A program made the position numbers and the translations under genes. From Butyrivibrio fibrisolvens (lineage in GTDB: Bacteria; Bacillota; Clostridia; Lachnospirales; Lachnospiraceae), in assembly GCF_023206215.1 (NCBI RefSeq), contig NZ_CP065800.1, positions 3,038,001 through 3,102,000 on the forward strand: DNA of 64,000 bases, given 5' to 3'. Numbering within the stretch: position 1 is the first letter of the stretch; each line of letters opens with the position of its first letter. Of the stretch, positions 44,857-54,926 are shown one piece after another. Below the pieces are notes generated by a model. It was given only the letters and a program-made list of their open reading frames with translations, did no database searches and was not told where the DNA came from.

Positions 44857-45756
44857 TTAATCCTTCAAACCAGAACTAGCCATTGTTTCAAGAATCTGGC
44901 TTTCTGAAAGAACGAATATAATGATAGGTACAATCATTACAACAACGAGAACCGCTGCACCCTGACCTGTTCTTGCAATACCACCTGCCTGAATCTGCTG
45001 AAGTGCATATACAAGTGTCTTACGCTCTTCTGAGTAGATATATGTAGATGCTCTGTTGTTCCAAAGCCCCTGCACTGAGAAGATGATAAGTGTCATCCAT
45101 GCAGGCTTAACATTAGGCATTACAATTGTCCAGAATACTCTCCACTCATTGGCACCGTCGATCTTGGCAGCTTCAATAAGTGATGTAGGAAGACCTTCCA
45201 TGAACTGCTTCATAAGGAAGAGTCCCATAGGTGATGCGAACGCAGGAATTATGATTGCCCAATATGTATCAATCCATCCAAGCTTGTTCAAGATCAGGTA
45301 GTTAGGAATCTGTGTAACATAACCTGTGAACATCATCGCAACTGTTATAATCTTGAAGAATGTCTGTCCACCCGGGAAATCATACTTAGCAAGTACGAAA
45401 GCTGCCATAGAAGCTATGATCAGATGTCCAAATGTACCTGCAAATGTGATCCATACAGTATTGAACAGATATCTTGAGAATGTAACCCAGCTCTTACCCA
45501 TTGTTACAAACAGATCCGAGAAGTTATCCAATGTCGGATTCTGAGGGAATATACGCGGCGGGAACTTAAAGAGTTCATCCAGAGGCTTTAAGGCACTGCT
45601 GACCGCATATATGATTGGGAAAGCCATTACTATTGCTATAAATAATAAAAACAGATATAAGAATATGTCGCCGATAATGGAACGGTTAGGCTTCCTTCTT
45701 TTCACTAAGGGCTTACGATATTCTTTTTCTTTTACGACTTTTTCCTTTTTCTTCAT
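44857..45756 (-). CDS. Carbohydrate ABC transporter permease (MalG type), second system
   Basis: 299 residues from the ATG that follows the upstream stop by 1 bp; a TTG four codons earlier is possible. A basic N-terminus precedes six helices. The coupling loop EAAKIDGANEWRVFWTIVMPNVKP is a clear EAA motif. It pairs with the 45758-46711 permease and the large binding protein at 46708, separate from the permease pair at 38146-40051. Confidence 0.92.
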   Translation of the reverse strand: MKKKEKVVKEKEYRKPLVKRRKPNRSIIGDIFLYLFLLFIAIVMAFPIIYAVSSALKPLDELFKFPPRIFPQNPTLDNFSDLFVTMGKSWVTFSRYLFNTVWITFAGTFGHLIIASMAAFVLAKYDFPGGQTFFKIITVAMMFTGYVTQIPNYLILNKLGWIDTYWAIIIPAFASPMGLFLMKQFMEGLPTSLIEAAKIDGANEWRVFWTIVMPNVKPAWMTLIIFSVQGLWNNRASTYIYSEERKTLVYALQQIQAGGIARTGQGAAVLVVVMIVPIIIFVLSESQILETMASSGLKD

Positions 45757-45757
45757 T

Positions 45758-46711
45758 TTACGTACCAACTCTTCTCAACAGATTTTGAATTAACTTGTTA
45801 CAAAGGATCATCATAAGGAACAGAATTGTTGCTATTGCACACGCATAGCCCATTTCAAATCTCTGTGAACCATAGTCTATAAGGTGAGTAACGATTGTGC
45901 TGGCTGCATAGTCAGTACTTGGATTACCACAAAGGGCCATAGTTACATCAGCTACGCCGAATGCCTGAGTGATACTCATAACGGCACCGAACATAAGCAT
46001 TGGTTTCATGTTAGGAAGTGTGATGTACCACAGTTCCTGCCATCTGTTCTTAACGCCATCCATGTAACCTGCTTCAAACTGTGCCTTATCGACACCCTGA
46101 AGACCTGCTACGAAGGAAAGGAAGCCTGTTCCCAAACTCATCCACAGGATAACCAGCATACATATAGGAAGCATATACTGTGGATTTACGAACCAAAGAA
46201 TAGGTGAATCAATTATTCCAAGGTTAATAAGTGCTGCATTAACGTATCCATATGCATCTCCTCTGAAGAATACAGAGAAGATTACATAACAGTTACCTGC
46301 TATAGATGGTGCATAGAATACGATAACCGCAATGGATCTGACCCATCTTGGAAGCTCATTGATAAGCCATGCAAAAAGGAATGACATGATATATCCAAGA
46401 GGTCCTGTGATAACCGCTATCATAAGCGTATTCTTGACACTGGTAAGGAAGACATCATCCTCAAGTATCAATGAAACATAGTTCTGCAATCCCAAAAACC
46501 TCGGTGGCTGCAATATATTGTAGTAAGTAAAACTAAAATATATTGAAGCTACAACCGGGAAGACAAAAAACATTGCGAAAAGAATTGCATATGGTGCAAG
46601 GAATGCGTAGCACATCTTGGATACTTTGGCCTTTTTGACCATTATCTGGGCTTCACGCTTCCTCAGCTTAATATACTTACTGAAAAAATCTTTCATACCT
46701 TCTTCTCTCAT
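45758..46711 (-). CDS. Carbohydrate ABC transporter permease (MalF type), second system
   Basis: 317 residues. The ATG overlaps the stop of the large binding protein gene (ATGA), and a second ATG five codons later is possible. About six helices; FAWLINELPRW and the coupling loop FEAGYMDGVKNRWQELWYITLPNMKP mark it as a CUT1 permease. Translational coupling to the binding protein is likely. Confidence 0.91.
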   Translation of the reverse strand: MREEGMKDFFSKYIKLRKREAQIMVKKAKVSKMCYAFLAPYAILFAMFFVFPVVASIYFSFTYYNILQPPRFLGLQNYVSLILEDDVFLTSVKNTLMIAVITGPLGYIMSFLFAWLINELPRWVRSIAVIVFYAPSIAGNCYVIFSVFFRGDAYGYVNAALINLGIIDSPILWFVNPQYMLPICMLVILWMSLGTGFLSFVAGLQGVDKAQFEAGYMDGVKNRWQELWYITLPNMKPMLMFGAVMSITQAFGVADVTMALCGNPSTDYAASTIVTHLIDYGSQRFEMGYACAIATILFLMMILCNKLIQNLLRRVGT

Positions 46712-49659
46712 TCCCCATAAACCGGCAGACCAAATTCTTTTCTCTTCTTGGTTAACTCATCATCAATCTTGATGGAGTAGTCGATTATGGTTTCTCGTGA
46801 ATCTACCTTTTCGTTAAATACTTTACGTATTGCATTGGATAAATGTCTTCCTGTGTAATATCCACCAGGAACTTCTCTGATACCTACTGTCTGATCCCAC
46901 TGAGCATTGAGTACTTCGATATCATCTGAACTCCATGACAGATTGGAAAATGCTACTCTGTTAGCTGTTGCATATCTTGCAGATGCACCCAGAAGAGCTT
47001 CTATCTCACGACCGAATGTAACCTGAGTTTCAGGCTTAGCCCACCACTTCATGAATTCCCATGAGTTCTGGCGAAGCTGTTCATCTTCAGTCTTGATCAT
47101 CATAGTTGCCGCACCTGATATAAAGTCTGAGCGGTCAATATAAGTAGTACCATCTTCATTTGTACGAACAGTTCCAGGAATGAGTGTAAAGTCCCAAAGA
47201 CCTCTTATCTCAGGAGCTGAAACCATCAGAGTGTTGTAAGTTGAGTATGGTGCAATACCAATTGGCATCTCACCGGAACGGAACTGTGAAACAAAGTCAT
47301 AAACTGTAGGTATGCCATAATCATTGAAATACCTTACATAATCTTCAAAAGCTCTGATTCCAGCTTCTGTATCAACTGTTGTCTTATTACCGGCTTCGTT
47401 ATATACATCTCCTCCATACTGGAAAAGAAGTGAAAAGTACATAGACAGATCGGCTGATGCTGACATAATACTTGTTGAAGCCTGAGCAGATGAAGATGAA
47501 CCTGCTGCACTAGGTATACCAACTGAAAGGTTTTTACCCTGAATAGTAGGCATTTCTGCAATGAGCTCGTCCCATGTATCCGGAATTTTAAGACCAAGTT
47601 CTTCCATAACGTCTTTTCTATAGAACATTACGTTGAAGGTCTGTGTCTCAGGAACACCATAGATATGTCCGTCAAGACTTATCTGTTCATATGAGCTTTC
47701 AGAATAGTTAGCTAGAACTTCCTGATAATCAGGGAACTGAGTGATATCTTCTGCAGATCCACGAAGTGCATAGTTTACAGGCTGATCAGCACCTATTGAA
47801 AGAACTACATTAGGTCCTCTTCCTGCTATTACGGCACTTTGAAGTGCGCCTGCATCAACGATCTCTACATTAACTTTGATTCCTGTATTTGTAGTAAAGT
47901 CTTCATCGATCATGGACTTAAGGATTGTACCCTGATCTCTACCAGTAAGAACCCAAACCTTAACTACATCTTCGTCATCGCCATATACATCACCGACAGC
48001 GTTGTAATCAACAAGGAAAGAAGCTATGAATGACTTGATCTCATGTCCAATCTTGTCAAGAGCGCTTTCCGTATCCTTTTTGGGCGCAGTTCCTGCTGCT
48101 GTTACTTCGATATAGTCGATGTCCAGCTTGGTCATACTAAGATTAAGAGTTGATGTACCAAGAGCTGTAATATTATCTTTGAAAGTACCAAATTCTGTAG
48201 TTATCTTATTGGGCTGCTTGCAGAATCTTTCAAGCTGCTGTGCAAGAGTCTGAGCTGTTGCAATTGAGTCGCCCTTCTGACCTGAATAGTCAACCATGTC
48301 ATCAACTATCTTATAAAGTCTCTTGGACTCAAGGTCCATAGCTTCCATAACTTCAGGATATGTTGTCTCGATATGATAGTCTCTGTACTGGTCAGGTGAA
48401 GCTCCTGTATAAACGAGAATCTTACGATACATCTGATTCAGTCTGTATGTTGAATCTTCAATCTCTTCAAGGATAGTACCAAGCCCTCCAAGTGAAGCTT
48501 CAAGTCTGATCGTGTGTGTACCCTTTGTAAGATAGAAATTATAAGGATTACCATTCTCATCAGAGAGTGTTATAAGATCCCAGTTGTTTGCATAAGGGAA
48601 GGAGATCTCTTCTACTTCTTTGAATGGAATCTCTCCATCAATATAGAGCGTTCTATTAGAAACATTACCTCTTGAATAGTTCTGTCTTCCTTTTACAGTG
48701 AGGTTATAAAAACCATCCTCTTCAACTGTTACATCCCATTCAATCCACTGTCCGTTTGTGCTCCATGCTTCTCCACCAACATAGTTAAGAACTGTATGCA
48801 TAAGTGACATTGGCTGAGTGGATGGTGAAGATCTGTCATACTTAGCATAAAGTGATGACTCTGATCTTCTTGCTGATTCTTCGCCCTGAACAACCTGTGT
48901 ATAACCATCTTTCTGGTTGGCACTGTTATCAGAGTTAGCAGCAGTGTACTCTTCGTATGTTGCAAGTTCGAATACACTTGTGAACTTCAGGCTCTTGATT
49001 GCCATCGGCTCATTGACTGCTTCAAGTGTTACTTCGTTCTCGCCTTTGTTAAGGAAGAACTTGTATGGTTCTGAGATGTAACCAAGCTTATCTCTGAAAT
49101 AAGCATTCTGCCAGCAGTACTCTTCAGCCTGTCTTGGTCTTATTTCATTGCCCTGGTTATCAACTCTCTTCTCTCCACCATCAACCCATACTCTTGAAAA
49201 AGAAATATTGATGGCATCATCGAACGGAAGTTCTCCGTTGATGTATACTGCTCTTTCAGCAGCAACACCTCTTGACTCTGGGAGATAATACTCAAGGTAT
49301 AGATTATAAAAGCCTTCTTCCGGAGCATTAACTTTGAAGGTTACTTTTGAATCAAGTTCTGTATACAGAACATTGCTTTCGCCTTCATAGCTTGTCTCGA
49401 ACTTGACATCGCCTTCAGCATCATATGTGGAAAGATCAATATCAATGTCCTTGTCGGAATTCTTGGCTCCCTCATGTTCAAGAAGGTATCCGGTATAGCC
49501 GCCTGTACGTTCCATACCTTCAACTTCTTTGGTGAGGTCTACCCCTTCGTACTTGTCCCTAAAGTTTTCGACCCTTTTTGTCAGAAACAATGCAGCGATG
49601 CCTACTATTGCCAGAACCGCTACAGCCCCGATTGCCAGGCCTTTTTTCCAACTTTTCAT
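46708..49659 (-). CDS. Large membrane-anchored solute-binding protein with duplicated carbohydrate-binding-like modules
   Basis: 983 residues from the ATG after GGAG. One N-terminal helix (about 5-27) anchors it; there is no lipobox. Two homologous beta-rich modules follow, at about 70-240 and 290-440, sharing RAVYINGELPFDDAINISF and RTLYIDGEIPFKEVEEISF. They resemble CBM35-like or galactose-binding folds. After a helical linker comes a family-1 solute-binding domain (about 560-975) with PNVVLSIGADQPVNYALRG, DVMEELGLKIPDTWDEL and PIGIAPYSTYN. Such fusions are twice the usual size. It should bind longer or polymer-bound glycans and feed the second permease pair. Confidence 0.88.
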   Translation of the reverse strand: MKSWKKGLAIGAVAVLAIVGIAALFLTKRVENFRDKYEGVDLTKEVEGMERTGGYTGYLLEHEGAKNSDKDIDIDLSTYDAEGDVKFETSYEGESNVLYTELDSKVTFKVNAPEEGFYNLYLEYYLPESRGVAAERAVYINGELPFDDAINISFSRVWVDGGEKRVDNQGNEIRPRQAEEYCWQNAYFRDKLGYISEPYKFFLNKGENEVTLEAVNEPMAIKSLKFTSVFELATYEEYTAANSDNSANQKDGYTQVVQGEESARRSESSLYAKYDRSSPSTQPMSLMHTVLNYVGGEAWSTNGQWIEWDVTVEEDGFYNLTVKGRQNYSRGNVSNRTLYIDGEIPFKEVEEISFPYANNWDLITLSDENGNPYNFYLTKGTHTIRLEASLGGLGTILEEIEDSTYRLNQMYRKILVYTGASPDQYRDYHIETTYPEVMEAMDLESKRLYKIVDDMVDYSGQKGDSIATAQTLAQQLERFCKQPNKITTEFGTFKDNITALGTSTLNLSMTKLDIDYIEVTAAGTAPKKDTESALDKIGHEIKSFIASFLVDYNAVGDVYGDDEDVVKVWVLTGRDQGTILKSMIDEDFTTNTGIKVNVEIVDAGALQSAVIAGRGPNVVLSIGADQPVNYALRGSAEDITQFPDYQEVLANYSESSYEQISLDGHIYGVPETQTFNVMFYRKDVMEELGLKIPDTWDELIAEMPTIQGKNLSVGIPSAAGSSSSAQASTSIMSASADLSMYFSLLFQYGGDVYNEAGNKTTVDTEAGIRAFEDYVRYFNDYGIPTVYDFVSQFRSGEMPIGIAPYSTYNTLMVSAPEIRGLWDFTLIPGTVRTNEDGTTYIDRSDFISGAATMMIKTEDEQLRQNSWEFMKWWAKPETQVTFGREIEALLGASARYATANRVAFSNLSWSSDDIEVLNAQWDQTVGIREVPGGYYTGRHLSNAIRKVFNEKVDSRETIIDYSIKIDDELTKKRKEFGLPVYGE

Positions 49660-49801
49660 ATACCTATCTCCTGCATTAGATTTCATAATTTAATTATACG
49701 TTTCGCAAGTTTCGTAAACTTCCTATATATTGCGACTACTTGTTCACCAGTTGCTATTCTTTGCTATCATCCACAAATGTGCATAGTTTTAGGTGCTTTG
49801 T

Positions 49802-49820
49802 ATTGGTCATTTTGACCAAT
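49802..49820 (-). other. Short palindrome at the GH115 stop codon
   Basis: ATTGGTCA-TTT-TGACCAAT begins within the GH115 stop codon. It may be an RNA stem between the GH115 and binding-protein genes; no T-run follows, so transcription can continue. Confidence 0.5.
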
Positions 49821-52800
49821 CATTTTTCAATTATTGCTTTAGGACCAAGAAAACCTTTGTGCCATTTGCTCTTCACATTCTTAACAAGAATTCTCTGAAG
49901 AACTATACCTTCATCAATGAAATCTACATTCAGACTGCCTTTTCCGGCTTTGCAATTAAGAACAAGGCTTTCTTTGTGCTCTCCTGCAAATATATCTTTT
50001 GACCAAAGGTAGTTGGAATTATCACCTCCAACAAAATCCTTACCTATAAGATTAAGCTCATGTCTTTCGCCGTTCCAGGTAACTGCGATTCTCAGGCTAT
50101 TGTCCTTGGTGATAGGATTAGATGGAGCAATGATAAAGGTAAATTCATACTCGCCTTCTTCTATAGTATTTATAGAATAAGTAACATCTGTATTATCACC
50201 CTTTCTTCTTCCAAGTGCTTTGACACCGCTCCTGTACTTGCCTATAGGACTTATTACCTTAAGATCTCTATCCTTATCATCACTGATACTCTCATATTCA
50301 TCAGCTTCGATAACGAGTCCTACCGAGTCTCCGGTATTAGCAGGCTCTCTTACTTCTGCAAATGCTGTCGGATAATCAAAAGCATTGATAAATCTCACCC
50401 ATTCATCCGGAACAACTGGAACCATGTGCTCTTTGGAGATCTCCTCGCCATAGCATGCAGCAAGGACTACAAGTGTTACCTTCTTATTGCCGGAGCTTAC
50501 AAGAATGCTTCCGCTTATATAATAAGTATTGTTTCTCCTTACGATGTTAACCTTCTTGCCGTTTCTATCAAAAACTTCTTTATTAATAGTAGTTTTTTCG
50601 CTACTATCGGTATTCTTGTCATCAGCATCTATAATAGAAGAAACATCTCCGATCAGCTCAGCGATCTTGTCTCTATCTATTGTTACAGTGATCTCTTTCT
50701 CGCTTATGATCTCATCAATCTGTTCAAATGGAGGGATCTTGCCTTCTGTTTCGCTAAGACTGATCCAGTCATCACCTGATTCAATCTTATAATCAACATC
50801 TACGTTGCCGCCATTTTCGATAAGGAAAGTCTGGGAGCTTACTTCAGGTTTTATATATTCATATAAGAAGAGATTCTTTCTGGTCCAATCTCCGCCCATA
50901 GAATACTGACCTGTAAGAGGAACGGTAACTATCATCCTGTGTTTATCCGCAGGCCATATATATGATCTTACAGGATACATATTCTCTTCTTCATTCCAGA
51001 ATCTAAAGCCTGTATGCTGTGAGAGCATCATTCCATCCCACTTGCCGCTTTCGATAGAATGATATGTGCTGATGAGATTCTTCTCAATCCTATGGCACTT
51101 CTCAACTTCCTCTGCATAGAAGTTGGCTGTGACTCTTCCCTGAGCCGCGCATACTCTGTTCTTTTCTGCCGCAATCATCATCTCATAATGATTAGCTATT
51201 ACTCTTGCAGGGAAAACTACAAGTTCAAACAAAGCAGAGTCAATCTCTTTAAGCCTGTTACCTAAGATGAACATCTCAAGTTCGTCGCAGCTTCGTCTTA
51301 TATCCTTGGCTTTAGCATATATGCGATCAGCTTCACCATAGTTAAAGTTATGAAGTGTTCCCGGATACAGACTTTCAGGCTTTCTGATGCTGCTAAGATA
51401 TGTATATTCATCAAGAAGCTCTTTGAGTCTTCCAAGTTCTGAATCAGGAAGGAAGTTCTTAAACTGCTGATTTACAAAATAATCAAGGAATCTAAGATAT
51501 GGCTTCTCAGAATGGATGCTCCACTTCTCATAGTCATATGCAAGTTCGAAGAAATATGTAAGAGGGAATTCCTGAGGCTTAAGATCTCCAACATTAACGA
51601 TCCAGATATCTCTTACTCCCTTGTCATATGCTTCACTCATCTGCTCACATACTTTTGGTATATATGTGCTGTTAACCCATTCATAAGAAACCGGGTCTCC
51701 GTGATAATCAAAATGATAGTACATTCCGAATCCGCCGTTGTGTTCTTCGCCGTATTCAGGAAGTCTTCTCATATTGCCCTGATTGTCTTCACACAGCATA
51801 AGTGTTACGCCATCAAGACCATCCCAGCTTCTAAGCCCCTCTGTATTCTCATCTCCGAAGTAGTACTTCTCTACTTCCTTATATATAGCAAGCATCATAG
51901 GAACTTCCTGTGCTTTGTCACCATATACTTCTTGTATGAGATCTCTTTGAGTCAGTATAACTTCCTTAAGGTAGTCGATGTTCTCTTTAAGAGTTGCTTC
52001 TCTTCCAAGGACCTCACTATCTCTCTCACCTCTCATACCTACTGTGATGATATTTTCAAAAGGTGCATTTCTCTTAAGACCATCTCTCCAGTAGTTGGTA
52101 AGACCTTCTTTGTTCTTGTCAAAATTCCAGGCATTGCCATATTTGGAATCTTCACCTCTTACAAGGTCCCACTCTTCAGAATGTCTTGAGCAAGGCTCAT
52201 GGTGAGAGTTACTCATTACGATTCCGTATTCATCTGCAAGTTCTGCACTTGCAAGACCAGGGCCATCAAGTGAAAAGTTTGATGTCCACATTGCAGGCCA
52301 GAGATAGTTGCCCTTAAGACGGAGGATAAGCTCGAAGACATTGTCGTACATCTTAGCTGTAAATCCGCCGTAATGCTTCATGGTCCAGTTACCAAAAGAT
52401 GGCCACTCATCATTGATGAAAAGACCTCTATACTTAACAGAAGGCTGTCTTGAGATGAGTGTATCTTCATCTGTTATAGTAACTTCGTCCTTCTTAGCAG
52501 GTCTTACATCTGCAAAGTTGACCCAGGGTGACACCCCCAGAAGCTCAGACAGGTGGAACAGACCGTAAATAGCACCTCTTTTGTCACTTCCTACTATTAC
52601 AAGGATAGGCTCTTCAACACCGGGAATCGTCTTAAGAAGAAATGCATAAGCCTCTCTTCTTCCACGCAGAGTTTCAAGTTCGTCCCCTGTAAGAGGGGAG
52701 GTATTGCCGCCATCAAGTGTTGCAACATATATACCTTTTATATCTTTACTATCAGAATCAGTACATATATCTTCAAAGGACTCAACTAAAAGCTCCTCAG

Positions 52801-52924
52801 GAGTTATACCTAAAACCTTGTTGATATCCTCTGATACCTTGCCGATAACACGGCGTACGCCTTTACAAGTTCCTGCCTGATAATAAAAAACCAGTCTGTT
52901 TTCGTTCTTAATAATGTAATTCAT
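49820..52924 (-). CDS. GH115 xylan alpha-1,2-glucuronidase
   Basis: 1034 residues from the second ATG, which has GAGG; the first ATG is four codons earlier. Signature SVKYRGLFINDEWPSFGNWT and the following KGNYLWPAMWTSNFSLDGPG are typical for GH115, as are MLCEDNQGNMRRLP and WIVNVGDLKPQEFP. The C-terminal ~250 residues match the GH115 C-terminal domain. The family removes (4-O-methyl)glucuronic acid from xylan or its oligomers. There is no signal peptide, so it should act in the cytoplasm on imported oligosaccharides. Downstream genes encode a binding protein and permeases; upstream is a GH43. Confidence 0.95.
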   Translation of the reverse strand: MNYIIKNENRLVFYYQAGTCKGVRRVIGKVSEDINKVLGITPEELLVESFEDICTDSDSKDIKGIYVATLDGGNTSPLTGDELETLRGRREAYAFLLKTIPGVEEPILVIVGSDKRGAIYGLFHLSELLGVSPWVNFADVRPAKKDEVTITDEDTLISRQPSVKYRGLFINDEWPSFGNWTMKHYGGFTAKMYDNVFELILRLKGNYLWPAMWTSNFSLDGPGLASAELADEYGIVMSNSHHEPCSRHSEEWDLVRGEDSKYGNAWNFDKNKEGLTNYWRDGLKRNAPFENIITVGMRGERDSEVLGREATLKENIDYLKEVILTQRDLIQEVYGDKAQEVPMMLAIYKEVEKYYFGDENTEGLRSWDGLDGVTLMLCEDNQGNMRRLPEYGEEHNGGFGMYYHFDYHGDPVSYEWVNSTYIPKVCEQMSEAYDKGVRDIWIVNVGDLKPQEFPLTYFFELAYDYEKWSIHSEKPYLRFLDYFVNQQFKNFLPDSELGRLKELLDEYTYLSSIRKPESLYPGTLHNFNYGEADRIYAKAKDIRRSCDELEMFILGNRLKEIDSALFELVVFPARVIANHYEMMIAAEKNRVCAAQGRVTANFYAEEVEKCHRIEKNLISTYHSIESGKWDGMMLSQHTGFRFWNEEENMYPVRSYIWPADKHRMIVTVPLTGQYSMGGDWTRKNLFLYEYIKPEVSSQTFLIENGGNVDVDYKIESGDDWISLSETEGKIPPFEQIDEIISEKEITVTIDRDKIAELIGDVSSIIDADDKNTDSSEKTTINKEVFDRNGKKVNIVRRNNTYYISGSILVSSGNKKVTLVVLAACYGEEISKEHMVPVVPDEWVRFINAFDYPTAFAEVREPANTGDSVGLVIEADEYESISDDKDRDLKVISPIGKYRSGVKALGRRKGDNTDVTYSINTIEEGEYEFTFIIAPSNPITKDNSLRIAVTWNGERHELNLIGKDFVGGDNSNYLWSKDIFAGEHKESLVLNCKAGKGSLNVDFIDEGIVLQRILVKNVKSKWHKGFLGPKAIIEK

Positions 52925-53008
52925 TCTAAACCTCATTTATTGTATTAATCTCATACCAAAGGCATATTACAGATGGTCTGATAACAGATAAGATATGTGC
53001 CCCGTATA

Positions 53009-54541
53009 TCAGGCCTCATATCTAAAGTCTGTAAATACTGCGCTGTTTGTAAGATCGCTTCCTGTATTATCAGAAGCATATATTCCTACTGTACATCCTA
53101 CAAATCCGCCTGCTATCTCAGTTGAAAGGGCTCTTATGTCTACTTCATCAAACATAACTTCCTTATCGCCTTCAACTATTTCAGCCTGGCCCTTAAGTCC
53201 ATCGCCCTTTATTACAAATGTGACAGATCCGTCCTTAACTTCTGTCTGACCTATGATCTTGTCAGCGCCGTCTTGTCTAAGCAGAGCAGATGCCTTATTT
53301 TCGCTGACTTCTACTCTTAAAGAGAAGCCTTCATTCTGCATAAGCACAAGGCCTTTTGTAAGATTATCTGACTCTGTAGTGTTAACTGTTGCATATGCCT
53401 TAAAAGCATGATTCTGAACTCTTAAGCCAAGATATGAAGGATTGGACTCCTGTGTGATAGGAAGCTTTGAAGCCTTCATGACAAGACCTTCTTTAGAAAG
53501 AGTGTATCTTCCTTCCTGCTCGTTTCTTAATGTAACAAATTCAGGTCCTATCTTGTCCATGGAAGAGAATCTGTAGTCTCTGTTATTTTTGACATCATCA
53601 TCCCACTTAACTTCTTCAAGACCGGTATCTACTGTCTGTGTAAGCTTGGCTATTCCGGGATTTACAACCGGCCAGCCGTCTTCCCATGTCACCTTGGCAA
53701 GGAAGGTCTCTCTACCTATAGTTGTGTAGCCTTCAGTACGCCTTACACCCAGCATTACCATGAACCACTCTCCATCAGGAGTTTCTACAAGATCAGCATG
53801 ACCTACATACTGGATAGGATACTCTTTACCCATATCCCTGTGAGTGATAATGGGGTTATTCATATTATTTTCATAAGGTCCGAAAAGAGATTTACTTCTG
53901 CAGATTGCTTCGCAGTGGTTAGGTCCTGTGCCGCCTTCTGCGTGCATGATGTAGTAATAATCGTCCTTCTTGTAAAGGTGAGGTCCTTCAGGCCAGATGA
54001 TATTCTTCATAGAGCCGTTCCATACATCTACTTTGTCCCCGCAGAACTGGAAAGTCTCAGTATCCAGCTCACCGATATAGATGTGGTAATTGCCGCTGTA
54101 TCTCTCTCCTTCCGGATTGGGATGAGTTCCGATATAGTAGCACTTTCCGTCCTCATCAAAGAAGATACTCGGGTCTATTCCGTCAGCACCCTTGATGCAT
54201 ACAGGCTCAGACCAGGGGCCGTTTATATCATCTGCTGTTACGATGAAATTGCCTCCATGTGAGATATTGGTGCATACAACATAGAATCTTCCCTCATGAT
54301 ACCTTATGGTAGGAGCGAAAAGTCCCTGTGAAAGTCTGGTATTCTCAAGCGGAAGAGACTTATCATCACACAGCACATTACCGATCTGATGCCAATTGGC
54401 AAGATCTTTGCTGTGCATTATCGGAAGACCGGGAAAATACGCAAAAGATGAATTCAGAATGTAATAATCATCCCCCGCCCTGACAATAGATGGATCAGGA
54501 TAAAAGCCCGAAAGAATCGGGTTTGTAGCAACTGCTTTCAT
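53009..54541 (-). CDS. GH43 beta-xylosidase / alpha-L-arabinofuranosidase (subfamily 11-like)
   Basis: 510 residues without a signal peptide. The five-bladed propeller residues are all visible: Asp16 in GFYPDPS (base), Asp123 in DGIDPSIFFDE (pKa modulator) and Glu185 in WPEGPHLY (acid). A C-terminal beta-sandwich (about 330-510) has the GFVGCTVGIYA ending seen in GH43_11 xylosidases. It would release xylose or arabinose from xylo-oligosaccharides inside the cell. First gene of the long operon that includes GH115 and both transporters; the divergent AraC regulator starts 385 bp away. Ribosome site AGAGAGGAA. Confidence 0.93.
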   Translation of the reverse strand: MKAVATNPILSGFYPDPSIVRAGDDYYILNSSFAYFPGLPIMHSKDLANWHQIGNVLCDDKSLPLENTRLSQGLFAPTIRYHEGRFYVVCTNISHGGNFIVTADDINGPWSEPVCIKGADGIDPSIFFDEDGKCYYIGTHPNPEGERYSGNYHIYIGELDTETFQFCGDKVDVWNGSMKNIIWPEGPHLYKKDDYYYIMHAEGGTGPNHCEAICRSKSLFGPYENNMNNPIITHRDMGKEYPIQYVGHADLVETPDGEWFMVMLGVRRTEGYTTIGRETFLAKVTWEDGWPVVNPGIAKLTQTVDTGLEEVKWDDDVKNNRDYRFSSMDKIGPEFVTLRNEQEGRYTLSKEGLVMKASKLPITQESNPSYLGLRVQNHAFKAYATVNTTESDNLTKGLVLMQNEGFSLRVEVSENKASALLRQDGADKIIGQTEVKDGSVTFVIKGDGLKGQAEIVEGDKEVMFDEVDIRALSTEIAGGFVGCTVGIYASDNTGSDLTNSAVFTDFRYEA

Positions 54542-54624
54542 AATAATTCCTCTCTTTTCGAAATAAGCAAATCACCTTTTTGCCCAAAAATGTAATATAT
54601 AAAGGCTTATTTTTGTGCAGATGA

Positions 54625-54683
54625 TTTATCAATTATTGCTATTTTTAGCCAAAACAGCTATTTTTCTAGCTTTATCAATAATT
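54625..54683. promoter_or_regulatory. Repeated motifs in the GH43/AraC intergenic region
   Basis: TTTATCAATTATT (54625) and TTTATCAATAATT (54671) are direct repeats 46 bp apart, and a related TTTATTGATA lies in the opposite sense near 54770. Between them are GCTATTTTTAGC and GCTATTTTTCTAGC. Paired direct repeats in a divergent promoter are what an AraC-family activator uses. The remainder of the 385-bp gap is A/T rich with no further signal I can name. Confidence 0.45.
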
Positions 54684-54926
54684 ATAAATTCCATGATAAG
54701 TCTTAACTTGCCAGATATTGCGCTATCGTATTCAGAATTTGCTTACTTTAAAAAGCAATTATTTTATTGATATTTCGCGTCAAAAGTGTCATAGTTTTTC
54801 TTATAAAATACAATAATTTTTCCTGTATTTTTTTATTTTTTGCATGGTAATATTTTTGTGACCGATAAATCGCAAATTTTAAGCAGGCATTTTTTGCTAT
54901 TGTTTTAGGGTTAGAGGGGGATTTTA

